NCBI GenBank assembly: GCA_951813065.1
Contig: CATOTH010000001.1
Location: forward strand, 434,001 to 498,000
Source of the DNA: an uncultured Bryobacterales bacterium
Lineage (GTDB): Bacteria; Acidobacteriota; Terriglobia; Bryobacterales; UBA6623
Direction of reading: 5' to 3'
DNA length: 64,000 bases
Shown here piece by piece: positions 46,323 through 56,801 of the stretch (position 1 is its first letter; each line of letters starts with the position of its first letter). A program made the position numbers and the translations under genes. The notes below the pieces were generated by a model. That model was given only the letters and a program-made list of their open reading frames with translations, had not been told where the DNA came from and searched no databases.

Positions 46323-46351
46323 ATCGTATCAATTACCCTATTCCCTGTCAA
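46323..46351 (-). promoter_or_regulatory. Sigma-70 promoter of the sulfur-transfer fusion gene
   Basis: Minus strand: perfect -35 TTGACA (plus 46346-46351), exactly 17 nt, then -10 TACGAT (plus 46323-46328). The predicted start of transcription is only about 10 nt before the ATG at 46306, leaving room for just a short AGG ribosome site. Confidence 0.75.
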
Positions 46352-46473
46352 CATAGTAGGGATTGAAACTGCCGCTCTCTTCGGGGGTCCCCGTCGAGCG
46401 CCGCAGCCTCGGTCAAGGCTGCCGTCGGTCATGCGCTAAGCTGTCTTCGAAACAGGGAGGCAGGGCCACCACA

Positions 46474-47076
46474 TTGCGGCAGGAACGGGACGAGACGCCA
46501 CGCTTCTTCGCCGACCCGGAGGAGATGAGAGCGTGGTTGAGAGGCAGCCACGCGGTGCTTGCAGAGCAGTGGATCGGCTACTTCAAGAAGGATTCTGGGA
46601 TTGCCAGCATCACTTGGCCCGAGTCGGTGGACGTCGCCCTCTGCTTCGGTTGGATCGACGGTATCCGCAAGACAATTGACGACAAGCGCTACAAGGTCCG
46701 ATTCACGCCAAGAAGGCCCGGAAGCAGTTGGAGCGCACGGAATCTGGCTGTAATGGAATCCTTGATCGCCGCTGGTCTTGTTGAGAAACCGGGACTTGAG
46801 GTGTTCGAGGCCCGGCGGGCCGGCACGGCCTCGCCGCCTCCCAGGGCGGCCCTCTCGGACGACTACGAGCGCAAGATCAGGGCACATCCGGCCGCCTGGC
46901 GGTTCTTCCAGGCAATGCCACCGTCCCAGAGAAAGCACTCCGTTGCATGGGTTGTGAGCGCCAAGAGGGAGGAAACCAGGCTTCGTCGTCTCGACGTGCT
47001 GATCGCTTCGTGCTCGGATGCCGAACCAATCCCGCCCTTGCGCTGGAGCGTGTCAAGGAAGGGGCGCGCCGATTGA
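46474..47076 (+). CDS. YdeI/OmpD-associated family protein
   Basis: About 200 residues counted from a TTG at 46474. GGGAGG stands 13 nt before it, a long spacing, and the frame is open further upstream, so the start is uncertain. Family features: FFADPEEMRAWLRGSH, AEQWIGYFKKDSG, TWPESVDVALCFGWIDGIRK, YKVRFTPRRPGSSWSARN and a C-terminal helical part with FQAMPPSQRKHSVAWVVSAKREETRLRRL. The family is widespread, small and cytoplasmic, with relatives named for bacteriocin protection, but no firm biochemical role is known. It is convergent with thiE. Confidence 0.8.
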   Translation: MRQERDETPRFFADPEEMRAWLRGSHAVLAEQWIGYFKKDSGIASITWPESVDVALCFGWIDGIRKTIDDKRYKVRFTPRRPGSSWSARNLAVMESLIAAGLVEKPGLEVFEARRAGTASPPPRAALSDDYERKIRAHPAAWRFFQAMPPSQRKHSVAWVVSAKREETRLRRLDVLIASCSDAEPIPPLRWSVSRKGRAD

Positions 47077-47106
47077 GTACCACGTCGCAGGACGCACGGT
47101 TGACGG

Positions 47107-47700
47107 TTACTCGCGGACGGCGGTCCATTCGTCTCCGGCGCGGGCGGACTGGAACATGCTGATCCCTGCGACAGCCGCTGCACCGACGGCGGCACAGGCT
47201 CGCTCCCGGACTGTCGTAACACCGCCCAATGCGGCGATAGGCATGTCCACGGCGCGGCATGCTGCCCGCAGTCCTGCCAATCCGGGAATCGGCTCCGGAC
47301 CATGCTTCGCGCTCGTCGGAAAGACCGGCCCGAAGACGGCGAAGTCCGCTCCTTCACGGTCAGCCCTGCACACCTCGTCCACGGTGTGGGTGGATACGCC
47401 AATCGAGAATCCGGCGGGGACGATCCGCCGCAGGTCCGACACCGGGGGCGCGTTCGATTGCAGGTGAACGCCGTGTGCGCGGGCGGCAAGTGCGATGTCA
47501 AGGCGTCCGTTGACGAAGACGCGGGTGCCATATGTCTCGACCCGTCGCAAAGCGGCCTGAACAAGTTCCAGCAATGCTCGGGACGCCAGGTCCTTCTCGC
47601 GGATCTGAATCCAGTCGACACCCTCGCGCGCATTCGCTTCTATGCAGTCCAGCACGTCCTCCCGGCAACGCAAGCGATCAGTAATATAGTAGTGCCTCAC
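47107..47700 (-). CDS. thiE: Thiamine-phosphate synthase
   Basis: 197 residues from GTG 47700 (VRHYYITDR). It condenses hydroxymethylpyrimidine diphosphate with thiazole phosphate. Family motifs in order: YYITDRL, GVDWIQIREKDL (substrate-binding QIREKDL), VFVNGRLDIALAARAHGVHL, IGVSTHTVDE, DFAVFGPVFPTSAKHG and PIAALGGVT. The usual phosphate loop near the end is shortened but recognisable (AAAVAGISMF). It stands alone without other thi genes, upstream of the divergent dnaK gene. Confidence 0.93.
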   Translation of the reverse strand: MRHYYITDRLRCREDVLDCIEANAREGVDWIQIREKDLASRALLELVQAALRRVETYGTRVFVNGRLDIALAARAHGVHLQSNAPPVSDLRRIVPAGFSIGVSTHTVDEVCRADREGADFAVFGPVFPTSAKHGPEPIPGLAGLRAACRAVDMPIAALGGVTTVRERACAAVGAAAVAGISMFQSARAGDEWTAVRE

Positions 47701-47746
47701 GCTGCAACCCCATCATGTAGCCATCGGACCACAATGTTGATAACGT

Positions 47747-47776
47747 TTGACTAACATTACGTCATTAGTCTATACT
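47747..47776 (+). promoter_or_regulatory. dnaK operon promoter
   Basis: TTGACT (47747-47752), 18-nt spacer, TATACT (47771-47776): five of six matches at each hexamer. The predicted transcript has a leader of about 80 nt before dnaK. Confidence 0.65.
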
Positions 47777-47778
47777 AA
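47749..47778 (+). promoter_or_regulatory. Candidate HspR operator: alternating ACTAA/TTAGT repeats
   Basis: Three copies of the same 5-mer alternate in orientation over the promoter: ACTAA (47750-47754), TTAGT (47765-47769) and ACTAA (47774-47778). The first two belong to a perfect 6-bp inverted repeat GACTAA-N10-TTAGTC; the last two form TTAGT-CTAT-ACTAA. The classical HAIR consensus (CTTGAGT-N7-ACTCAAG) is not present, nor is CIRCE. Binding by the HspR encoded at the end of the operon is an inference from position. Confidence 0.45.
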
Positions 47779-47864
47779 GAGTCTATCGAAGTCGTTCGCA
47801 GCGCGGGGAGCTAGAGAGTCGGCGCGATTCGTTGCGGGCAAGGAGAGCGAGCAGGAGCGAAGAC

Positions 47865-49790
<1,926 letters not shown>

Positions 49791-49841
49791 GAGGGAAGCG
49801 CACAGCAGCGGACGCGGCTCGCCGGGTCCCGGCCAGAGCCA

Positions 49842-50996
49842 ATGGCTACCAATCCCAGGAAGGACTACTACGCAACCCTCAGGGTCGCCCGGGACGCCAC
49901 GCCGGACACCATCCGCAAAGCCTATCGCCGTCTGGCGCGGAAGTTCCACCCAGACGTCAATCCCGGCGACGCCGTCTCTGAAGACCGCTTCAAGGAAATC
50001 CAAGAGGCCTACGATGTCCTCAGCGACCAGCAGAAGCGAGAGTTCTACGACCGGCACGGATTTTACGCGGACCAAGCATTTTCGGGGGCTGGAGGAACAG
50101 CGGGCCGTCGTGGCGGAGTAGGATTCGACGGCTTCGATTTCAGCGAATTCGGGCATCCGGGCCGTGCCGGCCAGGGTCCTGATTTTGGATCCCTGTTCGA
50201 GAGTTTCTTCGGGGGCGGGCGCCGACAGGGGACCGAGTCCGAGGCACCACAGGCGGGGGAGGACCTGGAATACACGCTGGACATAGGCTTCGATGACGCC
50301 ATCAACGGAACCACGGTCCGATTGAACATCGCCCGTCTGAGCACATGCGGCCAGTGCGCCGGATCCGGCAGTGCCAAAGGCGCGCCTCCCAGCGAGTGCG
50401 CCGCGTGCAACGGTAGCGGCCAAGTGCATCAAGCCGCGGGAAACATGCGATTCACGGTGCCCTGCCCCCGCTGTCGCGGGCAGGGCCGAGTACGCAGCGT
50501 GTGCAGCACGTGCGACGGGGAGGGCAGAGTCAGGGAAACGACGCCGATCGAGGCGCGCATACCGCCAGGCACGCAGGAAAATTCCCGGCTGAGAATCCCG
50601 CGCAAGGGCAACGCGGGAGTGCGCGGCGGCAAGGGCGGGGATCTTTACATTGTGGCCCGGGTCGGCAAGCACTCGTTCTTCAAGCGCGAGGGCTACGACA
50701 TCCACATCCAGGTGCCGATCACCCCCGCCGAAGCGATCCTGGGCGGGAAGATCGAAGTGCCGACTATCGACGGGACGGCATTGCTGCGGATTCCCCCGGC
50801 CACGAGTTCAGGCAAGACTTTCCGTGTCCGCGAGCGCGGCGTCAAGAATCCGCGGGGAGGGAAACGCGGTGACCAGTTCGTTAGAATCTCGATTGTCGTT
50901 CCCGAGATCCCCGACGAGTCGACCAAGGACCTAATGCGGAGATACGAGAAGGAGAACCCCGAGAATCCGCGTGCGTCGTTGTTGCGGTCGAAGTGA
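49842..50996 (+). CDS. dnaJ: Chaperone DnaJ (Hsp40)
   Basis: 384 residues. J domain with HPD at 36-38, a Gly/Phe-rich segment (about 80-130), a zinc-finger region with four Cys pairs (169/172, 186/189, 208/211, 221/224; CxxCxGxG type), and the two C-terminal beta domains. The N-terminal extension before the J domain (MATNPRKDYYATL) and the order dnaK-dnaJ-hspR match actinobacterial-type operons. It stimulates the DnaK ATPase and delivers substrates. The stop overlaps the hspR start. Confidence 0.96.
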   Translation: MATNPRKDYYATLRVARDATPDTIRKAYRRLARKFHPDVNPGDAVSEDRFKEIQEAYDVLSDQQKREFYDRHGFYADQAFSGAGGTAGRRGGVGFDGFDFSEFGHPGRAGQGPDFGSLFESFFGGGRRQGTESEAPQAGEDLEYTLDIGFDDAINGTTVRLNIARLSTCGQCAGSGSAKGAPPSECAACNGSGQVHQAAGNMRFTVPCPRCRGQGRVRSVCSTCDGEGRVRETTPIEARIPPGTQENSRLRIPRKGNAGVRGGKGGDLYIVARVGKHSFFKREGYDIHIQVPITPAEAILGGKIEVPTIDGTALLRIPPATSSGKTFRVRERGVKNPRGGKRGDQFVRISIVVPEIPDESTKDLMRRYEKENPENPRASLLRSK

Positions 50997-51451
50997 TTAT
51001 GGCCAGGCAGCGCAAGACCAAGGGCAGCTATACGATTTCCGTCGTGGCGGAGCGTTTTGACGTACATCCCCAAACGCTACGGCTCTACGAACGCGAGGGA
51101 CTCTTGCTGCCGTCCCGGACAGAGGGCAATACCCGCCTCTATACCGAGGCAGACATCGAGCGGCTGGATGTGATCCTGTCGTTGACCAGGGATTTGGGGG
51201 TCAACTTGGCCGGCGTGGAAATCATCCTCAATATGCGCAGCAAGATGGACGCGATGCAACGCCAGATACGGGAATTCGTGAAGTACGTGAATAGCTCGAT
51301 GGACTGGGCCGACGACGATGGCACGGAGGACCCGCTCTCGAACGCCCTGATTCCGATCAAGTCACGGCTGCCCATGCGAGCGAGACGAGACGATCGGGCG
51401 GAACAAGAACGGGCGGCGGACAGCCACGAGCCCGAGATCCTCGACGCCTGA
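50993..51451 (+). CDS. hspR: MerR-family heat-shock repressor HspR
   Basis: 152 residues from a GTG at 50993 overlapping the dnaJ stop (GTGA); an ATG two codons on (50999) is equally possible. The MerR helix-turn-helix covers about residues 12-80: YTISVVAERFDVHPQTLRLYEREGLL is the recognition unit, then RLYTEADIERLDVILSL and the HspR-type GVNLAGVEIILNM. The C-terminal tail is acidic and basic without effector-binding Cys residues. In Streptomyces and others HspR represses dnaK operons with DnaK as co-repressor. Its place as last gene of the dnaK operon implies the same loop here. Confidence 0.92.
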   Translation: MIMARQRKTKGSYTISVVAERFDVHPQTLRLYEREGLLLPSRTEGNTRLYTEADIERLDVILSLTRDLGVNLAGVEIILNMRSKMDAMQRQIREFVKYVNSSMDWADDDGTEDPLSNALIPIKSRLPMRARRDDRAEQERAADSHEPEILDA

Positions 51452-51474
51452 TCCCGGAGGTTGCCAAGACCAAC

Positions 51475-51496
51475 TGACCGACAGGCCAATCGGTCA
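51475..51496. terminator. Hairpin after hspR
   Basis: TGACCGA (51475-51481) and TCGGTCA (51490-51496) form a 7-bp stem with an 8-nt loop 24 bp after the hspR stop. No T-run follows. Confidence 0.4.
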
Positions 51497-51554
51497 ACAA
51501 CTTAGCATCGCTTTCCCCCACCTGACGGGTAGTACAGGCGCGCGGGTGAATGGT

Positions 51555-51604
51555 CCCCAAAAAAGGGCTCCGGAGCATGCCGGAGTGACCCGGCGTGTTT
51601 GGGG
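51555..51604. repeat. 50-nt stepped palindrome
   Basis: Nested arms CCCCAAA/TTTGGGG (51555-51561, 51598-51604), GGG/CCC (51565-51567, 51589-51591) and CTCCGG/CCGGAG (51568-51573, 51580-51585) around the loop AGCATG. It could be a terminator for both convergent genes or a dispersed palindromic repeat. Only this copy was noticed in the window. Confidence 0.5.
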
Positions 51605-51877
51605 CGCTACCCGGCGAGCAGATCGACGGCCACGCTCGCAAATCCGCTTGCTGCGCCGAGCCTCAAGGATCGATTCCAGCCCGATCTCGGGGCTGAACCT
51701 GCCTTGCTTGGCCGTGCAGGGCGTTGCCGACAATGAACGGGCTGCAGCCCCCGGAGTGACTCGCTGGGGTTGTCCTCCGAGCCGGGAAACCACGCACCGT
51801 CCACAAGAGTTGGCAGGTCTTCCGACGCTCCCTCATCGTGAGAATGGGGACAGCAATTTCGGCTGAAGCGGAGTGGG

Positions 51878-53230
51878 CTAGATCAAGCCGACAGCGTGGA
51901 GGAAGACAAGTCCGATGCAAACCGGGACTGGAAACTTGAGCCCCCAGAGCCAAATACCGTAGCCCTTGGCAAGCGCGCTTCCGGACCCAAAGTCGTTCCG
52001 CCTCAACGCACGATCCATTTTCCAAGCCACGTAGAGCGCAATCCCCAGGCCGCCCAGGGGCAAGAGCCAATTCGATACCAAGTAGTCCACTCGGCCGAAC
52101 CATATCGCGCTGACGGTTGCGGGAATCCCGCACAGTGTGACGCCGGCTCCTCCGATCAGGCAGGCCTTTCGACGACCCATCCCGAAGTCGTCGATCATGA
52201 AGGCGGCAATCACCTCCACCATCGCGATGCCGCTGGTAACGGCCCCGAAGACCAACATGACGAAAAAGACGACCGACAGAACGGCCCCGCCCGTCATTTG
52301 GGCCAGCGCTGTCGGCAGCGTGACGAACAGCAACCCGGGGCCGGCACCGGGCTCCAAGCCGAACGTGAATACGATCGGGAACACGACCATGGAAGCGACC
52401 AAGGCCACGACCGTGTCTGTGGCAGCGGTGGCCAAGGAGGCTGACACCAGGTCGTCCTTCCTCCGTAGGTAACTGCCGTAAGTGATCATCGCGCCCATGC
52501 CCAGGCTGAGGGTAAAGAACGAGTGCCCGAGCGCCTCAAGCACGCCGGCCGCTGTCAGATTATCGAAGCGCATTCCAAAGATGAAGTCGAACCCGTCGCC
52601 CCATCCAGGCATGGTCATCGCCTTGCCTAGGAGAATCACAAGCAAGACGAACAGCCCTGGCATCATCACCAGGCCGCAACGCTCAATCCCCTTTGAGACA
52701 CCCGCAACGGCAAGCAGCACTGTGATGACGATGAACACGACCTGCCACACCACGCCCACGAGCGGGGAACTCGTCAGCGATTCGAACATCCCTTGGACCT
52801 GCTCCGCGCCTGCGCCGTGAATCGAGTTCGTCACCGAGAGATAGGTGTAGTGCAGCGCCCATCCCGCGACGGTCGAGTAGTACGACATCAACAGGAATGC
52901 GGCGAGTACGCCGATCATCCCGACCCCGATCCACGGTGAGCGAGGAGTCTGCACCTGGAAGGCACGCACGGGCGAAGACCGGGTCGCCCTCCCCAGCAGG
53001 ATTTCGGCGATCATGACCGGCACGCCGACCAGCAGGATGCAAAGGAGGTAGACCCCGACGAACGCCCCACCGCCGTTCTCCCCGGTGATATAGGGGAATT
53101 TCCAGATGTTGCCAAGCCCGACAGCCGATCCGGCGGCAGCGAGGATGAACCCCGTGCCCGAATTCCATTGCCCTCTGGGCTGACCCGAATCGCTTCCCAT
53201 GCTTGCTGCCAACTCGGTACACCCTACCAT
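51878..53230 (-). CDS. Sodium-dependent transporter, NSS/SNF family
   Basis: 450 residues with 11-12 hydrophobic segments. The first helix has the family signature FILAAAGSAVGLGNIWKFPY, with the unwound Gly-Asn sodium/substrate site; WALHYTYLSV and FFTLSLGMGAMITYGSYL (TM6/7 region) also match LeuT-type transporters. It likely imports an amino acid or related compound with sodium. The start is taken at ATG 53230, preceded by GGGGG; ATG 53200 is an alternative giving MGSDSGQPRGQWNSG. It lies downstream of the DAACS transporter on the same strand (74 bp) and the two may be co-transcribed. Confidence 0.9.
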   Translation of the reverse strand: MVGCTELAASMGSDSGQPRGQWNSGTGFILAAAGSAVGLGNIWKFPYITGENGGGAFVGVYLLCILLVGVPVMIAEILLGRATRSSPVRAFQVQTPRSPWIGVGMIGVLAAFLLMSYYSTVAGWALHYTYLSVTNSIHGAGAEQVQGMFESLTSSPLVGVVWQVVFIVITVLLAVAGVSKGIERCGLVMMPGLFVLLVILLGKAMTMPGWGDGFDFIFGMRFDNLTAAGVLEALGHSFFTLSLGMGAMITYGSYLRRKDDLVSASLATAATDTVVALVASMVVFPIVFTFGLEPGAGPGLLFVTLPTALAQMTGGAVLSVVFFVMLVFGAVTSGIAMVEVIAAFMIDDFGMGRRKACLIGGAGVTLCGIPATVSAIWFGRVDYLVSNWLLPLGGLGIALYVAWKMDRALRRNDFGSGSALAKGYGIWLWGLKFPVPVCIGLVFLHAVGLI

Positions 53231-53304
53231 AGCCCCCGCGCAGGGCCGCAGGGTGGAAATCGGTTCCCCGGCATACTGGCGCGGCGCGGAGATCTAGGCG
53301 GAAC

Positions 53305-54558
53305 CTATTCGTCGATACCGGTCTCGCCCTCGGACTTGGCGATGATCGCAGCTCCGCAGGAGTCGCTGAAGACGTTTACAACAGTCCGATACATGTCGAG
53401 CGGCCGATCTACGGCGAGCATCGCTCCGACAATCAACTCGACTTGTGGCCCCGTCAGATTGACCGCCTGGAGCACGATGAAGATCACAACGAGCCCGGCC
53501 GACGGCACGGCCGCGGCGCCGATCGAGGCTAGCAAGGCTGTGAATACCACCATGAGTTGCTGCTCGAATCCCAGGCTCACCCCCATCGCCTGCGCGATGA
53601 ACAGCACTCCCGCGCACTCGTAGAGGGCGGTGCCATCCATGTTGACCGTGGCTCCCATTGGCAACACGAACGAAGTCACGCGATTCGAGACTCCCACCTT
53701 GTTCTCGACGGCGTCGATGGTGACGGGCAGCGTCGCGCCTGAGGAACTGGTGGAGAACGCCATGACAATGGGTTGCACCATATTCCGGAAGTGTTTCACC
53801 GGGTTGATCCCCCCCAAGAACCGCAAGATCAGCGGAAGGGTCACCAAGAGATGCACGGTAAGACCGCACACCAGCATGAGGGCGTAGAGGCCAAGCGACT
53901 TGAAGGCACTCAGGCCTGTCGTGCCCATGAGCCTCGCGATCAGGGCAAACACCCCGATCGGAGCGACGTAATTGATGATGCCCCCAGTGAGGACCATCAT
54001 GGCCTCAAAGGCCGACTGGAAAAATGACAATAGCGGCTCGCGGTGGGATTGCTTCAGGACGCTGATGCTGATCCCCAGCATGATCGCGAAAAAGATGATT
54101 GCCAGCATCTTGGTCTCGGCGGCAGCGCCGAAGACATTCTCGGGGACAATATCGAGAATCAAATCAACTGGAGACTGGATAACGGTCAGTTCCGGCATTT
54201 CCTCCGTTTCCGCTCCAACCAGATCCGCACCCTCGCCGGGCCGGATGATATTGACCATTGCCAGCCCGACGATGCAAGCGAACAAGCTCGTCAGCATGTA
54301 GTAGCCCAACGTCTTGCCGAACAAGCGTCCCAGTCCCGCGCCAGCTCCAACCGAGGCGACACCTGTGACGATCGACGTCACCACGAGCGGGACGATGATC
54401 ATCTTCAACAGCTTGATGAAGAGCGTTCCAAGCCAGCCGACGGTGTCGGCAAGAGGTTCGCCGCCTATCAGGCCAGCGATCACGCCAAGCATCATCGCGA
54501 TCGCGATGCGCCAGTGGAGTTGCTGGTGCCATTTGGCACCGGGACTGGTAGTAGACAT
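53305..54558 (-). CDS. Dicarboxylate/amino acid:cation symporter (DAACS/GltP-type)
   Basis: 417 residues from ATG 54558, with AAAGGGA before it. Features of glutamate-transporter homologues: the serine-rich re-entrant loop AFSTSSSGATLPVT, PMGATVNMDGTALYE in TM7 (NMDGT cation site), a second re-entrant loop region (GAAAVPSAGLVVI) and DRPLDMYRTVVNVFSDS in TM8. The Asp/Arg pattern in the last helix (NVFSDSCGAAIIAK) is that of members without the substrate-binding Arg of EAATs, so acidic versus neutral substrate is unclear. It probably takes up C4-dicarboxylates or amino acids with H+ or Na+. Confidence 0.92.
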   Translation of the reverse strand: MSTTSPGAKWHQQLHWRIAIAMMLGVIAGLIGGEPLADTVGWLGTLFIKLLKMIIVPLVVTSIVTGVASVGAGAGLGRLFGKTLGYYMLTSLFACIVGLAMVNIIRPGEGADLVGAETEEMPELTVIQSPVDLILDIVPENVFGAAAETKMLAIIFFAIMLGISISVLKQSHREPLLSFFQSAFEAMMVLTGGIINYVAPIGVFALIARLMGTTGLSAFKSLGLYALMLVCGLTVHLLVTLPLILRFLGGINPVKHFRNMVQPIVMAFSTSSSGATLPVTIDAVENKVGVSNRVTSFVLPMGATVNMDGTALYECAGVLFIAQAMGVSLGFEQQLMVVFTALLASIGAAAVPSAGLVVIFIVLQAVNLTGPQVELIVGAMLAVDRPLDMYRTVVNVFSDSCGAAIIAKSEGETGIDE

Positions 54559-55326
54559 GGATTCCCTTTCTCTGGCAACAGCGGAGCGAACCGCAATCCA
54601 GTGGCGGCCCGTCTGCCCCGGAACACTCAATCATTCCACATTCTTCAGGCGAATCCTCAAAATACCTCGAATCCGTTTGAATGGCGGTCATTTCCCGTCC
54701 GGTCCTGGCGATTCCAGCGGCACGATGGAAGGCCGGGCGCGAAAACGACTACGATCGGGTCGCCGAATGGCCTGACTACGTCCTGTCCGGCGTCACACGT
54801 GCCTCCGCATTCCGTGCCCTCGGCCAGCCAGCCTATCGGTGATTCCCGGGCTTCACGTGCGGCCGGGATTGCTTTGTGCACCTCTGTCGCCCTCGCGACC
54901 TGCCAGGCATGGACTCGTCCAATCACAGCGCGCGACAGCATGCTCCGGATGGGCACGTCGAGCACTTCCGAGCAACACGACGGCCCCGCCAAACGACCTG
55001 AACACTTCCAACTCGTTGGACGGCAAAGAATTGAGCGGAGAGAACAATTGAGCGGAGCTGAATACCGGAATCTGTGCGTACCATGCTATGCTTCACTATC
55101 AAGTTCGCTAAATGGACGTCTAAGTGCTAAGGAATTCTAGTCGTAGTCCGGTCAAACTCGAGATTCTCTGGGAACTGTTCCAGTAGACTCAGGACCAAGA
55201 GTCGACGGCTTGTACCGAGGCGCATCCTGCGCGGGCCGACAAGTACCGGGTTTGGCGGTCGGCGCAATTGGAGCTTGATCCCGGGGAACGATCGGTTTAC
55301 AGGCCGACAAATAGGGGAAATCAATT
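54559..55326. other. 768-bp gene-poor region
   Basis: No gene supported. A 53-codon frame on the plus strand (54681-54842) looks like a remnant at best. From about 55030 the sequence becomes richer in A+T than its surroundings. Near the next gene the motif GGCCGACAARTA occurs twice (about 55235 and 55300). A purine-rich GGGGAAA lies just before the ATG at 55327. Confidence 0.4.
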
Positions 55327-56748
55327 ATGTCTGAAGATAAGCCAAGCTATGATTCCAACAAAATGCGGCCGGCGGCCAAAGTCAGGGAGGTGCTGCGTAT
55401 CTCCGCCACTCTGGAAAAGCCCCACCTAGCCCGAGAAATCATTCTCGAGTGGCTGGAGAATGACGCCTCGACAGAACTTCCCGAACCTGCCTGGAAGGGA
55501 AACGCATTCCACCACGAGTCGAACGACCGCTCGTTCAGGGCAGTCCGCGCAAAAGGGGAAGCATCGGACACATGGGCACTTCGATTTGTCGAGCCCGGAG
55601 ACGCGGAGACCGAGCAAGTGTGGACAACCGAGATTGCAACGCGGCAGCACTCGGGGCAAGAGTCGCTATTCAGCGTTCGTACATTGGTGAAGTCTTCGGA
55701 ACCGAAGCTGCGCAATCAGCCGGCAGTTCCAAGGTTCATGGAGCATGTTGTGGGTGAGTGCGGCTTGGAGCAAGGTGCCGCCAAGATCGAAAAGGATCCA
55801 TGGATCATCGAATCTGACTACGACGCGGCCAACTTGACCGAGTTTCTGGTTGATCCCGACCGTCGCACACCGGCATTCGTCCTGACAGTGGCGGAAGAAG
55901 CGGAGAACCCGATTGAGCCGTTGATCGAAGCAAGCCCGCTGGCAACCGACACGTTGGGGATCGCCAAGGTCATCGTGCTTCCGGCGGAATACACCTGGAA
56001 GCTCACGAACCGGTTCGGGAAGCGCCTGTCAGTCTACCGCGGCGCGTTGCGAGTGTACCTGCCGGGATTCCGCGAGGACACCGACCCGGAGGGAGGCCAC
56101 GATCTCTTCATGCCGCACCGGATGGACACACCCGAAACGGCAGCTCGACTTGGATCACTGCTCCGCTGGATGGCGGCTCGGGAGAGCCTCAAGCGGATGC
56201 GGTTGGATCAGGAGATCTTGCCGTTCGCATCCGTTCTGGTACCTTCCATCGAGTTCGAAACCGAGGCGCTTGCTGCCAGCAAGGCCAGCGCTGCGAAGCA
56301 GCTTGCCTCCGCGAAGGAACACCTCGGCACGCTCCGCGAGGAACTGAAAGCCGCGCTTCAGATGCAGCAGTGGCTGACCGAAGAGACGAAATTTCTGGAA
56401 GGCCGTGTGCGAGAAGCCGAATCGAGAGCCCGCAGCAGCGGCCGGAGCGGGAGCCGCCCGCCATTTGACCGGCAGCGTGACCGGCCACCGCGGCCAAGGT
56501 ATTCGTCCTACGATTCGGACCGGCCTGAACGCCAGAGCGGCGGTTTCAATCGCGAACGACGATTCGGGACCTATGACCGAGATCGTCAGCCGGGAGGCTA
56601 CGAGCGTCAATCTCGAGGCTATGACCGTGACCGCCAAGCAGGTGGCTACGATCGTGATCGCAGACCACGGGGACATGATCGTGCCCGGGATTCCGAAGAG
56701 AGCGATCACGACAGCCCGTCCGGAGGCTGGGACCGGAGGTCCCGGTAG
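55327..56748 (+). CDS. Unrecognised protein with coiled coil and Tyr/Asp/Arg/Gly-rich repeat tail
   Basis: 473 residues. The N-terminal 300 residues are globular; notable stretches are WALRFVEPGD, AKVIVLPAEYTWKLTNRFG and KRLSVYRGALRVYLPGF, a pattern I associate with large hypothetical proteins found near mobile or defence genes, though I can name no family. Residues about 305-365 form a coiled coil (SKASAAKQLASAKEHLGTL). From about 370 the tail is disordered and repetitive, with units like GGYDRDRQ and GTYDRDRQ, rich in Arg, Asp, Tyr and Gly, as in RNA-binding or condensate-forming tails. It follows the gene-poor, AT-richer gap and precedes an SDR gene. No signal peptide or membrane segment. 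Its function is unknown. Confidence 0.75.
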   Translation: MSEDKPSYDSNKMRPAAKVREVLRISATLEKPHLAREIILEWLENDASTELPEPAWKGNAFHHESNDRSFRAVRAKGEASDTWALRFVEPGDAETEQVWTTEIATRQHSGQESLFSVRTLVKSSEPKLRNQPAVPRFMEHVVGECGLEQGAAKIEKDPWIIESDYDAANLTEFLVDPDRRTPAFVLTVAEEAENPIEPLIEASPLATDTLGIAKVIVLPAEYTWKLTNRFGKRLSVYRGALRVYLPGFREDTDPEGGHDLFMPHRMDTPETAARLGSLLRWMAARESLKRMRLDQEILPFASVLVPSIEFETEALAASKASAAKQLASAKEHLGTLREELKAALQMQQWLTEETKFLEGRVREAESRARSSGRSGSRPPFDRQRDRPPRPRYSSYDSDRPERQSGGFNRERRFGTYDRDRQPGGYERQSRGYDRDRQAGGYDRDRRPRGHDRARDSEESDHDSPSGGWDRRSR

Positions 56749-56801
56749 ATCGACACGGGGATTGCTGCAACGACCTCGCTTGATGTTCGCGCTTGCACGG
56801 C

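Larger units (their letters stand above)
51452..51877. other. 426-bp gap between convergent genes with hairpins
   Basis: No supported gene; short frames here have no recognisable product. Besides the two hairpins listed separately, the rest (about 51610-51870) is ordinary GC-rich sequence that could be a decayed gene. Confidence 0.4.

Noticed and set aside
47701-47864. CIRCE or canonical HAIR element before dnaK
   Set aside because: Neither TTAGCACTC-N9-GAGTGCTAA nor CTTGAGT-N7-ACTCAAG is present; only the shorter alternating repeats are.
54043-55140. Plus-strand 365-codon frame
   Set aside because: The first half is antisense to the DAACS transporter and the second half has no protein-like composition.
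56505-56745. CRISPR-like or tandem DNA repeat
   Set aside because: The periodicity comes from the repeated Tyr-Asp-Arg-Asp-Arg codons inside a protein-coding frame, with no spacers.
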